Source of the DNA: Diadophis punctatus similis
Taxonomy: Eukaryota > Chordata > Lepidosauria > Squamata > Dipsadidae
Assembly: GCA_023053685.1 (NCBI GenBank)
Contig: JALIGW010000057.1
Coordinates: 1,786,710 to 1,850,709, forward strand
Direction: 5' to 3'
DNA: 64,000 nt
This document shows, piece after piece, positions 24,766 to 38,899 of this stretch. Below the pieces are notes generated by a model that had not been told where the DNA came from, ran no database searches, and was given only the letters and a program-made list of their open reading frames with translations. Made by a program: the position numbers and the translations under genes. Position 1 is the stretch's first letter. Every line of letters starts with the position of its first letter.

Positions 24766-24775
24766 CCATATATGG
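24766..24775 (-). promoter_or_regulatory. CCATATATGG motif in LTR, copy 2
   Basis: CArG-like and TATA-like palindrome, unchanged from copy 1. Confidence 0.42.
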
Positions 24776-24779
24776 TCAC

Positions 24780-24869
24780 ATTGTTAATCTATTTCTGAAT
24801 ACACATCCTTTAGGTATCCTGTGGATTGTTAATCTATTCCTGAATACACATCCTTTAGGTATCTTGTGG
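24780..24869 (-). repeat. 45-bp direct repeat (x2) in LTR U3, copy 2
   Basis: The two adjacent 45-bp units of U3, carrying the same two differences between units as in copy 1. Confidence 0.83.
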
Positions 24870-25033
24870 ATAATGTCACGTAAGCTTTCAGGTCACGTAA
24901 GCACTGGGGTTAGGAGATTTCAGATGAGGTTTGTCACATCCTGCTTTTCCTGTCTTGGTTAGTGCTTAATAGTTAATGAAGTATCCATTATACAGACTGA
25001 AGTAAAGTTCTTTGTTCCCAATTTAATCCCACA

Positions 25034-25039
25034 GAAATC
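25034..25039. repeat. Target-site duplication, right, LTR copy 2
   Basis: GAAATC directly after the CCACA end. Confidence 0.8.
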
Positions 25040-28000
25040 TACATCAATTTCTCTCCAGCTGACATTTTCCAGATGTGCAGAAGCAGAGTTCCAGGATTGT
25101 GTTGAAAACCACCACATCAATTTTTCTCTAGCTGACTTTCCCAGATGTGCAGAAGCAGAGTTCCAGGATTATGCTGAAATGTGCCTTGTAATTTCTCTCT
25201 AGCTGACTTTTCCAGATGTGCAGAAGCAGAGTTCCAGGATTATGCTGAAATCTGCCTTGCAATTTCTCTCTAGCTGACTTTTCCAGATGTGCAGAAGCTG
25301 AGTTCAAAGATTATGGTGAAATCTACCACATCAATTTCTCTCTAGCTGACATTTTCCAGACATGCAGAAGCAGAGTTCCAGGATTGTGCTGAAAACCACC
25401 ACATCAATTTCTCTCTAGCTGACTTTTCCAGATGTGCAGAAGCAAAGTGCCAGGATTTTGCTGTAACCACTACATCAATTTCTCTCTACCTGACTTTTCC
25501 AGATGTGCAGAAGCAGAGTTCCAGGATTATGCTGAAATGTGCCTTGTAATGTCTCTCTAGCTGACTTTTCCAGATGTGCAGAAGCAGAGTTCCAGGATTA
25601 TGCTGAAATCTACATCAATTTCTTTCTAGCTGACATTTTCCAGATTCTCAGAAGCAGAGTTCCAGGATTATGCTGAAATCTACCAGCTCAATTTCTCTCT
25701 AGCTGACATTTTCCACATATGCAGAAGCAGAGTACAAAGATTATGCTGAAATCTACACATCAATTTCTCTCTAGCTGACTTTTCCAGATGTGCAGAAGCA
25801 GAGTTCCAGGATTATGCTGAAATCTAGATCAATTTCTCTCAAGCTGACATTTTCCAGATGTACAGAAGCAGAGTTCCAGGATTATGCTAAAATCTGCCTC
25901 TGCATTTTCCCTCTAGCTGACATTTTCCAGATGTGCAGAAGCAGAGTTCCAGGATTATGCTGAAATCTGCCTTCCAATTTCTCTCTAGCTGACATTTTCC
26001 AGATGTGCAGAAGCAGAGTTCCAGGATTATGCTGAAATCTGCCTCTGCATTTTCCCTCTAGCTGACATTTTCCAGATGTGCAGAAGCAGAGTTCAAAGAT
26101 TATGCTGAAATCTACCACATCAATTTCTCTCTAGCTGACTTTTCCAGATGTGTAGAAGCAGAGTTCAAAGATTATGCTGAAATCTACCACATCAATTTCA
26201 CTCTAGCTGACATTTTCCAGATGTGCAGAAGCAGAGTTCCAGGATTATGCTGAAATCTGACTTCCAATTTCTCTCTAGCTGACATTTTCCAGATGTGCAC
26301 AAGCAGAGTTCCAGGATTATGCTAAAATCTGCCTCTGCATTTTCTCTCTAGCTGACATTTTCCAGATGTGCAGAAGCAGAGTTCCAAGATTATGCTGACA
26401 TCTACGACATCAATTCCTCTATAGCTGACATTTTCCAGATGTGCAGAAGCAGAGTTCAAACATTATGCTGAAATCTACAACATTAATTTCTCTTTAGCTA
26501 ACATTTTCCAGATGTGCAGAAGCAGAGTTCCAGGATTATGCTGAAATCTGCCTTGCAATTTCTCTCTAGCTGACATTTTCCAGATGTGCGGTAGCAGATT
26601 TCAAAGATTATGCTGAAATCTGCCTCTGCATTTTCCCTCTAGCTGACATTATCCAGGTGTGTAGATGCAGAGTTCCAGGATTATGCTAAAATCTGTCTTG
26701 CAATTTTTCTCCAGGTGAAATCTTCCAGATGTGGAGAAGCAGAGTTCAAAGACTATGCTGAAATCTTCCTTGCAATTTCTCTCTAGCTCACATTTTCCAG
26801 ATGTGTGGAAGCAGAGTTCCAAGATTATGCTGACATCTATGACATCAATTCCTCTCTAGCTGACATTTTCCAGATGTGCAGAAGCAGAGTTCCAGGATTA
26901 TGCTGAAATCAGCCTCCGCATTTTCTCTCTAGGTGACATTTTCGAGACGTGCAGAAGCAAAATTCAAACATTATGTTGAAATCTACAACATCCATTTCTC
27001 TCTAGCTAACATTTTCCAGATGTGCAGAAGCAGAGTTCCAGGATTATGCTGAAATCTGCCTCTGCATTTTCCCTCTAGCTGACATTTTCCAGATGTGCAG
27101 AAGCAGAGTTCAAAGATTATGCTGAAATCTACCACATCAATTTCTCTCTAGCTGACTTTTCCAGATGTGCAGAAGCAGAGTTCAAAGATTATGCTGAAAT
27201 CTACCACATCAATTTCTCTCTAGCTGACATTTTCCAGATGTGCAGAAGCAGAGTTCCAGGATTATGCTGAAATATGCCTTGCAATTTCTCTCTAGCTGAC
27301 ATTTTCCAGATGTGCACAAGCAGAGTTCCAGGATTATGCTGAAATCTGCCTTGCAGTTTCTCTCTAGCTGACATTTTCGAGATTTGCGGAAGCAAAGTTC
27401 AAACATTATGCTGAAATCTGCCTCTGCATTTTCTCTCTAGCTGACATTTTCGAGACGTGCAGAAGCAGATTTCAAACATTATGCTGAAATCTACAACATC
27501 AATTTCTCTCTAGCTAACATTTTCCAGATGTGCAGAAGCAGAGTTCCAGGATTATGCTGAAATCTGCCTCTGCATTTTCCCTCTAGCTGACATTTTCAAG
27601 ATGTGAAAAAGAAGAGTTCAAAGATTATGCTGAAATCTACAACTTCAATTTCTCTAGCTGACATTTTCCAGATGTGTGGAAGCAGAGTTCCAGGATTATG
27701 CTGAAATCTGCCTCTGCATTTTCCCTCTAGCTGACATTTTCCAGGTGTGTAGAAGCAGAGTTCAGGATTATGCTAAAATCTGTCTTGCTATTTTTGTCCA
27801 GGTGAAATTTTCCAGATGTGGAGAAGCAGAGTTCCAGGATTATGCCAAAATCTGCCTCTGCATTTTCCCTCTAGCTGACATTTTCAAGGTGTGCAGAAGC
27901 AGAGTTCAAAGATTATGCAGAAATATAACACATAAATTTTCCCCAGCTGACATTTTCCAGATGTGCAGTAGAAGAGTTCCAAGATTATGCTGAAATCTGC

Positions 28001-29436
28001 CTCTGCATTTTCCCTTTAGCTGACGTTTTCAAGGTGTGTAGAAGCAGAGTTCCACGATTATGCTGAAATCAGCCTCTGCATTTCTCTTTAGCTGACATTT
28101 TCGAGATGTGCAGAAGCAGAGTTCAAACATTATGCTGAAATCTACAACATTAATTTCTCTCTAGCTAACATTTTCCAGATGTGCAGAGGCAGAGTTCCAG
28201 GATTATGCTGAAATCTGCCTTGCAATTTCTCTCTAGCTGACATTTTCCATATTTGCGGTAGCAGAGTTCAAAGATTACGCTGAAATCTGCCTCTGCATTT
28301 TCCCTCTAGCTGACATTTTCCAGATGTGGAGAAGCAGAGGTCCAAGATTATGCTGAAATCTGCCTTGCAATTTCTCTCTAGCTCACATTTTCCAGATTTG
28401 CAGAAGCAGAGCTCAAAGATTATGCTGAAATCTACCACATCAATTTCTCTCTAGCTGACATTTTCCAGATGTGTAGAAGCAGAGTTCCAGGATTATGCTG
28501 AAATCTGCCTTGCAAGTTCTCTCTAGCTGACATTTTCTCGATGTGAAAAAGCAGAGTTCAAAGATTATGCTGAAATCTACAACTTCAATTTCTCTAGCTG
28601 ACATTTTCCAGATTTGTAGAAGCAGAGTTCCAGGATTATGCTAAAATCTGGCTCTGCATTTTCCCTCTAGCTGACATTTTCCAGATGTGCAGAAGCAGAG
28701 TTCAAAGATTATGCTGAAATCTAACACAACAATTTCTCTCTAGCTGAAATTTTATAGATGTGCACAAGCAGAGTTCCAGGATTATGCTGAAATCAGCCTC
28801 TGCATTTTCTCTCTAGCTGACATTCTCCAGATGTGCAGAAGCAGAGTTCAAAGATTATGCTGAAATCTATGACATCAATTTCTCTCTAGCTTACATTTTC
28901 TAGATGTGCAGAAGCAGAGTTCCAGCATTATGCTAAAATCTGCCACATAAAATTCTCTCTAGCTGACATTTTCCAGATGTGCAGAAGCAGAGTTCAAATA
29001 TTATGCTGAAATCTACCATACCAATTTCTCTCTAGCTTACATTTTCCAGATGTGCAGAAGCAGAGTTCAAAGATTATGGTGAAATCTACCACATCAATTT
29101 CTCTCTAGCTGACATTTTCCAGACATGCAGAAGCAGCGTTCCAGGATTGTGCTGAAAACCACCACATCAATTTCTCTCTAGCTGACTTTTCCAGATGTGC
29201 AGAAGCAGAGTGCCAGGATTATGCTGAAATCTACCACATCAATTTCTCTCTAGTTTACATTTTCCAGATGTGCACAAGCAGAGTTCCAGGATTATGCTGA
29301 AATCAGCCTCTGCATTTTCTCTCTAGCTGACATTTTCCAGATGTGCGGAAGCAGAGTTCAAAGATTATGCTGAAATCAGCCTCTGCATTTTCTCTCTAGC
29401 TGACATTTTCCAGATGTGCGGAAGCAGAGGTCAAAG
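25034..29436 (+). repeat. C-type satellite block, copy C2
   Basis: Matches C1 at offset 19741 up to 29323, then continues with two further AGCCTCTGCA-tail monomers into B2. This is the fullest C copy and shows that C normally joins B; C1 instead joins the hybrid junction. Confidence 0.88.
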
Positions 29437-32400
29437 ATTATGCTAAAATCTGTCTTGCAATTTTTCTCCAGGTAAAATTTTCCAGATGTGCAGAAGCAGA
29501 GTTCCAGGATTATGCTGAAATCTGCCTTGCAATTTCTCTCTAGCTGACATTTTCCAGATGTGCAAAAGCAGAGTTCAAAGATTATGCTGAAATCTGCCTC
29601 TGCATTTTCTCTCTAGCTGACATTTTCGAGACGTGCAGAAGCAGATTTCAAACATTATGCTGAAATCTGCCTCTGCATTTTCCCTCTAGCTGACATTTTC
29701 CAGGTGTGTAGAAGCAGAGTTCCAAGATTGTGCTGAAATCTGCCTTGCAATTTCTCTCTAGCTCACATTTTCCAGATGTGTGGAAGCAGAGTTCCAGGAT
29801 TATGCTGACATCTACGACATCAATTCCTCTCTAGCTGACATTTTCCAGATGTGCGGAAGCAGAGTTCCAGGATTATGCTGAAATCTGCCTCTGCATTTTC
29901 CCTCTAGCTTACATTTTCCAGATGTGCAGAAGCAGAGTTCAAAGATTATGCTGAAATCTACCACATCAATTTCTCTCTAGCTGACATTTTCCAGATGTGC
30001 AGAAGCAGAGTTCCAGGATTATGCTGAAATCTGACTTCCAATTTCTCTCTAGCTGACATTCTCCAGATGTGCACAAGCAGAGTTCGAGGATTATGCTAAA
30101 ATCTGCCTCTGCATTTTCTCTCTAGCTGACATTTTCCAGATGTGCAGAAGCAGAGTTCAAAGATTATGCTGAAATCAGCCTCTGCATTTTCTCTCTAGCT
30201 GACATTTTCAGATGTGCGGAAGCAGAGTTCAAACATTATGCTGAAATCTACAACATTAATTTCTCTCTAGCTCACATTTTCCAGATGTGCAGAAGCAGAG
30301 TTCCAGGATTATGCTGAAATATGCCTTGCATTTTCCCTCTAGCTGACATTTTCCAGACGTGCAGTAGAAGAGTTCAAAGATTATGCTGAAATCTACAACT
30401 TCAATTTCTCTAGCTGACATTTTCCAGATGTGTAGAAGCAGAGTTCCAGGATTATGCTGAAATCTGCCTTGCAAGTTCTCTCTAGCTGATATTTTCCTGA
30501 TGTGCGGAAGCAGAGTTCAAAGATTATGCTGAAATATACCACATAAATTTTCCCCAGGTGACATTTTCCAGATGTGCAGCAAAAGAGTTCCAAGATTATG
30601 CTGAAATCTACAACATCAATTTCTCTCTAGCTAACATTTTCCAGATGTGCAGAAGCAGAGTTCAAAGATTATGCTGAAATCTGCCTCTGCATTTTCCCTC
30701 TAGCTGACATTTTCTAGATGTGAAAAAGCAGAGTTCAAAGATTATGCTGAAATCTACAACTTCAATTTCTCTAGCTGACATTTTCCAGATTTGTAGAAGC
30801 AGAGTTCCAGGATTATGCTAAAATCTGCCTCTGCATTTTCCCTCTAGCTGACATTTTCCAGATGTGCAGAAGCAGAGTTCCAGGATTATGCTGAAATCTG
30901 CCTTCCAATTTCTCTCTAGCTGACATTTTCCAGATGTGCAGAAGCAGAGTTCCAAGATTATGCTGACATCTACAACATCAATTCCTCTCTGGCTGACATT
31001 TTCCAGGTGTGCAGAAGCAGAGTTCCAGGATTATGCTGAAATCAGCCTCTGCATTTTCTCTCTAGCTGACATTTTCGAGACGTGCAGAAGCAGAGTTCAA
31101 ACATTATGCTGAAATCTACCACATCAATTTCTCTCTAGCTGACGTTTTCCAGATGTGTGGAAGCAGAGTTCCAAGATTATGCTGAAATCAGCCTCTGCAA
31201 TTTCTCTATAGCTGACTTTTCCAGATGCGCAGAAGCTGAGTTCAAAGATTATGGTGAAATCTACCACATCAATTTCTCTCTAGCTGACATTTTCCAGACA
31301 TGCAGAAGCAGAGTTCCAGGATTGTGCTGAAAACCAGCACATCACTTTCTCTCAAGCTGACTTTTCCAGATGTGCAGAAGCAGAGTTCCATGATTATGCT
31401 GAAATCTACATCAATTTCTTTCTAGCTGACATTTTCCAGATTCTCAGAAGCAGAGTTCCAGGATTGTGCTGAAAACCACCACATCAATATCTCTCTAGCT
31501 GACTTTCCCAGATGTGCAGAAGCAGAGTTCCAGGATTATGCTGAAATGTGCCTTGTAATTTCTCTCTAGCTGACTTTTCCAGATGTGCAGAAGCAGAGTT
31601 CCAGGATTATGCTGAAATCTACATAGATTTCTCTCAAGATGACATTTTCCAGATGTACAGAAGCAGAGGTCCAGGATTATGCTGAAATCTGCCTTGCAAT
31701 TTCTCTCTAGCTGACTTTTCCAGATGTGCAGAAGCTGAGTTCAAAGATTATGGTGAAATCTACCACATCAATTTCTCTCTAGCTGAAATTTTCCAGACAT
31801 GCAGAAGCAGAGTTCCAGGATTCTGCTGAAAACCACCACATCAATTTCTCTCTAGCTGACTTTTCCAGATGTGCAGAAGCAAAGTGCCAGGATTTTGCTG
31901 TAACCACTACATCAATTATTCTCTAGCTGACTTTTCCAGATGTGCAGAAGCAGAGTTCCAGGATTATGCTGAAATGTGCCTTGTAATGTCTCTCTAGCTG
32001 ACTTTTCCAGATGTGCAGAAGCAGAGTTCCAGGATTATGCTGAAATCTACATCAATTTCTTTCTAGCTGACATTTTCCAGATTCTCAGAAGCAGAGTTCC
32101 AGGATTATGCTGAAATCTACCAGCTCAATTTCTCTCTAGCTGACGTTTTCCACATATGCAGAAGCAGAGTACAAAGTTTATGCTGAAATCTACACATCAA
32201 TTTCTCTCTAGCTGACTTTTCCAGATGTGCAGAAGCAGAGTGCCAGGATTATGCTGAAATCTACATCAATTTCTCTCAAGCTGACATTTTCCAGATGTAC
32301 AGAAGCAGAGTTCCAGGTGTATGCTGAAATCTGCCTTGCAATTTCTCTCTAGCTGACATTTCGCAGATGTGCAGAAGCAGAGTTCCAGAATTATGCTGAA

Positions 32401-33073
32401 AACCACCACATCAATTTCTCTCTAGCTGACTTTCCCAGGTGTGCAGAAGCAGAGGTCCAGGATTATGCTGAAATCTGCCTTGCAATTTCTCTCTAGCTGA
32501 CTTTTTCAGATGTGCAGGAGAGTTCCAGGATTATGCTGAAATCTACATCAATTGCTCTCTAGCTGACATTTTCCAGATGTGCAGAAGCAGAGTTCAAAGA
32601 TTATGCTGAAATCTACACATCAATTTCTCTCTAGCTGACTTTTCCAGATGTGCAGAAGCAGAGTGCCAGAATTTTGCTGAAACCAATACATCGATTTCTC
32701 TCTAGCTGACTTTTCCAGATGTGCAGAAGCAGAGTTCCAGGATTATGCTGAAATGTGCCTTGTAATTTATCTCTAGCTGACTTTTCCAGATGTGCAGAAT
32801 CAGAGTTCCAGGATTATGCTGAAATCTACATCATTTTTTTTCTAGCTGACATTTTCCAGATTCTCAGAAGCAGAGTTCCAGGATTGTGCTGAAAACCACC
32901 ACATAAATATCTCTCTAGCTGACTTTCCCAGATGTGCAGAAGCACAGGTCCATGATTATGCTGAAATCTTTCTTGTAATTTCTCTCTAGCTGACTTTTCC
33001 AGATGTGCAGAAGCAGAGTTCCAGGATTATGCTGAAATCTACATCAATTTCTCTCAAGATGACATTTTCCAGA
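29437..33073 (+). repeat. B-type satellite block, copy B2
   Basis: Matches B1 at offset 12197 and B3 at offset 9463. It includes the CAGCAAAAGAG and CATTTTTTTTCTAGC markers. The join to C2 is at about 29437, where B1 is joined to B0. Confidence 0.88.
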
Positions 33074-36000
33074 TGTACAGAAGCAAAGGTCCAGGATTAT
33101 GCTGAAATCTTCCTTGCAATTTCTCTCTAGCTGACTTTTCCAGATGTGCAGAAGCTGAGTTCAAAGATTATGGTGAAATCTACCACATCAATTTCTCTCT
33201 AGCTGACATTTTCCAGACATGCAGAAGCAGAGTTCCAGGATTCTGCTGAAAACCACCACATCAATTTCTCTCTAGCTGACTTTTCCAGATGTGCAGAAGC
33301 AAAGTGCCAAGATTTTGCTGTAACCACTACATCAATTTCTCTCTAGCTGACTTTTCCAGATGTGCAGAAGCAGAGTTCCAGGATTATGCTGAAATGTGCC
33401 TTGTAATGTCTCTCTAGCTGACTTTTCCAGATGTGCAAAAGCAGAGTTCCAGGATTATGCTGAACTTTGCCTTGCAATTTATCTCTAGCTGACTTTTCCA
33501 GATGTGCAGAAGCAGAGTTCTAGGATTATGCTGAAATCTACATCAATTTCTTTCTAGCTGACATTTTCCAGATTCTCAGAAGCAGAGTTCCAGGATTATG
33601 CTGAAATCTACCAGCTCAATTTCTCTCTAGCTGACATTTTCCACATATGCAGAAGCAGAGTACAAAGTTTATGCTGAAATCTACACATCAATTTCTCTCT
33701 AGCTGACTTTTCCAGATGTGCAGAAGCAGAGTGCCAGGATTATGCTGAAATCTACATCAATTTCTCTCAAGCTGACATTTTCCAGATGTACAGAAGCAGA
33801 GTTGCAGGATTATGCTGAAAACCACCACATCAATTTCTCTCTAGCTGACTTTCCCAGGTGTGCAGAAGCAGAGGTCCAGGATTATGCTGAAATCTGCCTT
33901 GCAATTTCTCTCTAGCTGACTTTTTCAGATGTGCAGGAGAGTTCCAGGATTATGCTGAAATCTACATCAATTGCTCTCTAGCTGACATTTTCCAGATGTG
34001 CAGAAGCAGAGTTCAAAGATTATGCTGAAATCTACACATCAAGTTCTCTCTAGCTGACTTTTCCAGATGTGCAGAAGCAGAGTGCCAGGATTTTGCTGAA
34101 ACCAATACATCGATTTCTCTCTAGCTGACTTTTCCAGATGTGCAGAAGCAGAGTTCCAGGATTATGCTGAAATGTGCCTTGTAATTTCTCTCTAGCTGAC
34201 TTTTCCAGATGTGCAGAAGCAGAGTTCCAGGATTATGCTGAAATCTACATCAATTTCATTCTAGCTGACATTTTCCAGATTCTCAGAAGCAGAGTTCCAG
34301 GATTATGCTGAAATCTACCAGCTCAATTTCTCTCTAGCTGACATTTTCCACATATGTAGAAGCAGAGTACAAAGATTATGCTGAAATCTACACATCAATT
34401 TCTCTCTAGCTGACTTTTCCAGATGTGCAGAAGCAGAGTTCTAGGTGTATGCTGAAATCTGCCTTGCAATTTCTCTCTAGCTGACTTTTCCAGATGTGCA
34501 GAAGCTGAGTTCAAAGATTATGGTGAAATCTACCACATCAATGTCTCTCTAGCTGACATTTTCCAGACATGCAGAAGCAGAGTTCCAGGATTGTGCTGAA
34601 AACCAGCACATCACTTTCTCTCTAGCTGACTTTTCCAGATGTGCAGAAGCAGAGTGCCAGGATTTTGCTGATACCACTACATCAATTTCTTTCTAGCTGA
34701 CTTTTCCAGATAGGCAGAAGCAGAGTTCCAGGATTATGCTGAAATCTACATCAATTTCTTTCTAGCTGACATTTTCCAGATTCTCAGAAGCAGAGTTCCA
34801 GGATTATGCTGAAATCTACCAGCTCAATTTCTCTCTAGCTGATGTTTTCCAGATGTGCAGAAGCAGAGTTCCAGGATTATGCTGAACTCTGCCTTGCAAT
34901 TTATATCCAGCTGACTTTTCCAGATGTGCAGAATCAGAGTTCCAGGATTATGCTGAAATCTACATCAATTTCTTTCTAGCTGACATTTTCCAGATTCTCA
35001 GAAGCAGAGTTCCAGGATTGTGCTGAAAACCACCACATCAATATCTCTCTAGCTGACTTTCCCAGATGTGAAGAAGCACAGGTCCAGGATTATGTTGAAA
35101 TCTGTCTTGTAATTTCTCTCTAGTTGACTTTTCCAGATGTGCAGGAGAGTTCCAGGATTATGCTGAAATCTACATCAATTTCTCTCTAGCTGACATTTTC
35201 CAGATGTGCAGAAGCAGAGTTCCAGGATTGTGTTGAAAACCACCACATCAATTTTTCTCTATCTGACTTTCCCAGATGTGCAGAAGCAGAGTTCCAGGAT
35301 TATGCTGAAATGTGCCTTGTAATTTCTCTCTAGCTGACTTTTCCAGATGTGCAGAAGCAGAGTTCCAGGATTATGCTGAAATCTACATAGATTTCTCTCA
35401 AGATGACATTTTCCAGATGTACAGAAGCAGAGGTCCAGGATTATGCTGAAATCTGCCTTGCAATTTCTCTCTAGCTGACTTTTCCAGATGTGCAGAAGCT
35501 GAGTTCAAAGATTATGGTGAAATCTACCACATCAATTTCTCTCTAGCTGACATTTTCCAGACATGCAGAAGCAGAGTTCCAGGATTGTGCTGAAAACCAC
35601 CACATCAATTTCTCTCTAGCTGACTTTTCCAGATGTGCAGAAGCAAAGTGCCAGGATTTTGCTGTAACCACTACATCAATTTCTCTCTAGCTGACTTTTC
35701 CAGATGTGCAGAAGCAGAGTTCCAGGATTATGCTGAAATGTGCCTTGTAATGTCTCTCTAGCTGACTTTTCCAGATGTGCAGAAGCAGAGTTCCAGGATT
35801 ATGCTGAAATCTACATCAATTTCTCTCAAGCTGACATTTTCCAGATGTACAGAAGCAGAGTTCCAGGTGTATGCTGAAATCTGCCTTGCAATTTCTCTCT
35901 AGCTGACATTTCGCAGATGTGCAGAAGCAGAGTTCCAGGATTATGCTGAAAACCACCACATCAATTTCTCTCTAGCTGACTTTCCCAGGTGTGCAGAAGC

Positions 36001-36465
36001 AGAGGTCCAGGATTATGCTGAAATCTGCCTTGCAATTTCTCTCTAGCTGACTTTTCCAGATGTGCAGGAGAGTTCCAGGATTATGCTGAAATCTACATCA
36101 ATTGCTCTCTAGCTGACATTTTCCAGATGTGCAGAAGCAGAGTTCAAAGATTATGCTGAAATCTACACATCAATTTCTCTCTAGCTGACTTTTCCAGATG
36201 TGCAGAAGCAGAGTGCCAGGATTTTGCTGAAACCAATACATCGATTTCTCTCTAGCTGACTTTTCCAGATGTGCAGAAGCAGAGTTCCAGGATTATGCTG
36301 AACTTTGCCTTGCAATTTATCTCTAGCTGACTTTTCCAGATGTGCAGAAGCAGAGTTCCAGGATTATGCTGAAATCTACATCAATTTCATTCTAGCTGAC
36401 ATTTTCCAGATTCTCAGAAGCAGAGTTCCAGGATTATGCTGAAATCTACCAGCTCAATTTCTCTC
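33074..36465 (+). repeat. A-type satellite block, copy A4 (LTR lost)
   Basis: Matches A1 at offset 33073 up to A1 position 3392. At 36466 it switches directly to C-type sequence equivalent to 7262. The missing 3869 bp (A1 3393 to C1 7261) include the LTR and both target duplications. Confidence 0.88.
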
Positions 36466-38899
36466 TAGCTAACATTTTCCAGATGTGCAGAAGCAGAGTT
36501 CCAGGATTATGCTGAAATCTGCCTCTGCATTTTCCCTCTAGCTGACATTTTCCAGATGTGCAGAAGCAGAGTTCAAAGATTATGCTGAAATCTACCACAT
36601 CAATTTCTCTCTAGCTGACTTTTCCAGATGTGCAGAAGCAGAGTTCAAAGATTATGCTGAAATCTACCACATCAATTTCTCTCTAGCTGACATTTTCCAG
36701 ATGTGCAGAAGCAGAGTTCCAGGATTATGCTGAAATATGCCTTGCAATTTCTCTCTAGCTGACATTTTCCAGATGTGCACAAGCAGAGTTCCAGGATTAT
36801 GCTGAAATCTGCCTTGCAGTTTCTCTCTAGCTGACATTTTCGAGATTTGCGGAAGCAAAGTTCAAACATTATGCTGAAATCTGCCTCTGCATTTTCTCTC
36901 TAGCTGACATTTTCGAGACGTGCAGAAGCAGATTTCAAACATTATGCTGAAATCTACAACATCAATTTCTCTCTAGCTAACATTTTCCAGATGTGCAGAA
37001 GCAGAGTTCCAGGATTATGCTGAAATCTGCCTCTGCATTTTCCCTCTAGCTGACATTTTCAAGATGTGAAAAAGAAGAGTTCAAAGATTATGCTGAAATC
37101 TACAACTTCAATTTCTCTAGCTGACATTTTCCAGATGTGTGGAAGCAGAGTTCCAGGATTATGCTGAAATCTGCCTCTGCATTTTCCCTCTAGCTGACAT
37201 TTTCCAGGTGTGTAGAAGCAGAGTTCAGGATTATGCTAAAATCTGTCTTGCTATTTTTGTCCAGGTGAAATTTTCCAGATGTGGAGAAGCAGAGTTCCAT
37301 GATTATGCCAAAATCTGCCTCTGCATTTTCCCTCTAGCTGACATTTTCAAGGTGTGCAGAAGCAGAGTTCAAAGATTATGCAGAAATATAACACATAAAT
37401 TTTCCCCAGCTGACATTTTCCAGATGTGCAGTAGAAGAGTTCCAAGATTATGCTGAAATCTGCCTCTGCATTTTCCCTTTAGCTGACGTTTTCAAGGTGT
37501 GTAGAAGCAGAGTTCCACGATTATGCTGAAATCAGCCTCTGCATTTCTCTTTAGCTGACATTTTCGAGATGTGCAGAAGCAGAGTTCAAACATTATGCTG
37601 AAATCTACAACATTAATTTCTCTCTAGCTAACATTTTCCAGATGTGCAGAGGCAGAGTTCCAGGATTATGCTGAAATCTGCCTTGCAATTTCTCTCTAGC
37701 TGACATTTTCCATATTTGCGGTAGCAGAGTTCAAAGATTACGCTGAAATCTGCCTCTGCATTTTCCCTCTAGCTGACATTTTCCAGATGTGGAGAAGCAG
37801 AGGTCCAAGATTATGCTGAAATCTGCCTTGCAATTTCTCTCTAGCTCACATTTTCCAGATTTGCAGAAGCAGAGCTCAAAGATTATGCTGAAATCTACCA
37901 CATCAATTTCTCTCTAGCTGACATTTTCCAGATGTGTAGAAGCAGAGTTCCAGGATTATGCTGAAATCTGCCTTGCAAGTTCTCTCTAGCTGACATTTTC
38001 TCGATGTGAAAAAGCAGAGTTCAAAGATTATGCTGAAATCTACAACTTCAATTTCTCTAGCTGACATTTTCCAGATTTGTAGAAGCAGAGTTCCAGGATT
38101 ATGCTAAAATCTGGCTCTGCATTTTCCCTCTAGCTGACATTTTCCAGATGTGCAGAAGCAGAGTTCAAAGATTATGCTGAAATCTAACACAACAATTTCT
38201 CTCTAGCTGAAATTTTATAGATGTGCACAAGCAGAGTTCCAGGATTATGCTGAAATCAGCCTCTGCATTTTCTCTCTAGCTGACATTCTCCAGATGTGCA
38301 GAAGCAGAGTTCAAAGATTATGCTGAAATCTATGACATCAATTTCTCTCTAGCTTACATTTTCTAGATGTGCAGAAGCAGAGTTCCAGCATTATGCTAAA
38401 ATCTGCCACATAAAATTCTCTCTAGCTGACATTTTCCAGATGTGCAGAAGCAGAGTTCAAATATTATGCTGAAATCTACCATACCAATTTCTCTCTAGCT
38501 TACATTTTCCAGATGTGCAGAAGCAGAGTTCAAAGATTATGGTGAAATCTACCACATCAATTTCTCTCTAGCTGACATTTTCCAGACATGCAGAAGCAGC
38601 GTTCCAGGATTGTGCTGAAAACCACCACATCAATTTCTCTCTAGCTGACTTTTCCAGATGTGCAGAAGCAGAGTGCCAGGATTATGCTGAAATCTACCAC
38701 ATCAATTTCTCTCTAGTTTACATTTTCCAGATGTGCACAAGCAGAGTTCCAGGATTATGCTGAAATCAGCCTCTGCATTTTCTCTCTAGCTGACATTTTC
38801 CAGATGTGCGGAAGCAGAGTTCAAAGATTATGCTGAAATCAGCCTCTGCATTTTCTCTCTAGCTGACATTTTCCAGATGTGCGGAAGCAGAGGTCAAAG
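36466..38899 (+). repeat. C-type satellite block, copy C3 (5' part missing)
   Basis: Matches C1 at offset 29204 and C2 at offset 9463. Private changes include TTCCATGATTATGCC near 37300 where the other copies have TTCCAGGATTATGCC. Confidence 0.88.

Larger units (their letters stand above)
24608..25033 (-). mobile_element. Solo LTR of an endogenous retrovirus, copy 2
   Basis: Same 426-bp element as at 4867-5292, offset 19741, with no difference found by eye. It has TGTGG...CCACA ends and GAAATC at 24602-24607 and 25034-25039. Satellite flanks on both sides are those of copy 1, so this is a copy made with the surrounding satellite and not a separate insertion. Confidence 0.88.
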
